A stretch of 64,000 bases of DNA, taken from Polytrichum commune. Its lineage: Eukaryota > Streptophyta > Polytrichopsida > Polytrichales > Polytrichaceae. A model generated the notes under the pieces. It ran no database searches. It was not told the DNA's origin and was given only the letters and a program-made list of their open reading frames with translations. Both the position numbers and the translations under genes were made by a program. Location: NCBI GenBank assembly GCA_950295325.1, contig OX485803.1:10416001-10480000 (forward strand), in the 5' to 3' direction. Shown piece after piece: positions 63,739 through 64,000 of this stretch (position 1 is the first letter of the stretch; each line of letters opens with the position of its first letter).

Positions 63739-64000
63739 CTACACTAAATATTGTATGTAGTGTCACCGATTCTATATGTTTTGCTCAATAGTAATTGTAA
63801 ACCGCATGTGTAGTGTCACTAACACGAAATGTAAACCTAACATTATTGTCATTCCTTACTTTAAATAATTGAGCATTAGAGTTTTACAATGTTGGAATTT
63901 ATGTCATTTACTAAGTGATTTTTCATCCCATTTTCAATCATACATGAATATATTTCTCGCATAATTGTTAGGATGCAAAATATACCAAACTTTGTTTCAA
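63739..64000 (+). mobile_element. MITE family C, copy 6, cut by the window end
   Basis: Starts CTACACTAAATATTGTATGT and keeps TTGCTCAATAGTAATTGTAA, TGTCACTAACAC and TTTTTCATCCCATTTTCAAT before the window stops. Confidence 0.85.

Overview
This is nuclear DNA of a green plant. It holds four spliced genes with GT-AG introns in a large amount of transposon-derived sequence. One gene encodes a plastid-type acyl-ACP thioesterase, which marks a streptophyte. Another encodes a homologue of the centriolar protein CEP44, which would be expected only in plants that still build basal bodies, that is, lineages with swimming sperm (bryophytes, lycophytes, ferns, cycads/Ginkgo) or streptophyte algae. I cannot name the species. 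No rRNA, CRISPR or convincing tRNA gene is visible.

Layout. 1-5.0 kb: degenerate sequence with one broken coding segment. 5.0-12.3 kb (-): CEP44-like gene of about 18 exons, with copies of its first-exon region repeated just upstream (12.3-12.9 kb). 14-15.2 kb: a MITE and a roughly 0.3-kb tandem duplication. 15.8-18.1 kb (+): nucleotide-sugar transferase-like gene, 5 exons. 18.5-21.2 kb (-): divergent FatA/FatB-like thioesterase, 7 exons, convergent with the transferase. 21.5-22.7 kb: three MITEs stacked end to end. 23-30.3 kb: repeats including two hAT-type and one Tourist-type MITE. 30.6-37.4 kb (+): VPS33 (Sec1/Munc18 subunit of HOPS/CORVET), 22 exons. 37.4-64 kb: no intact gene; LINE remnants, a SINE with target-site duplications, foldback elements, two identical-length 721-bp elements in opposite orientation, and further MITEs.

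The four genes have unrelated housekeeping or cell-biological roles and do not form a cluster: lipid release in the plastid, vacuolar membrane fusion, a glycosyl transfer step, and centriole/basal body assembly. Exon boundaries given below were joined by hand so that splice phases close. For the transferase, thioesterase and VPS33 the whole frame closes. CEP44 has two uncertain joins, which are stated.

The most informative non-gene finding is at 58.7-62.0 kb. A tRNA-type SINE with a perfect 17-bp target duplication shares its last ~125 bp with the 3' end of a LINE copy, and that LINE copy is itself inserted, with a 10-bp target duplication, inside a MITE. This is the arrangement expected when a SINE borrows the reverse transcriptase of a partner LINE.
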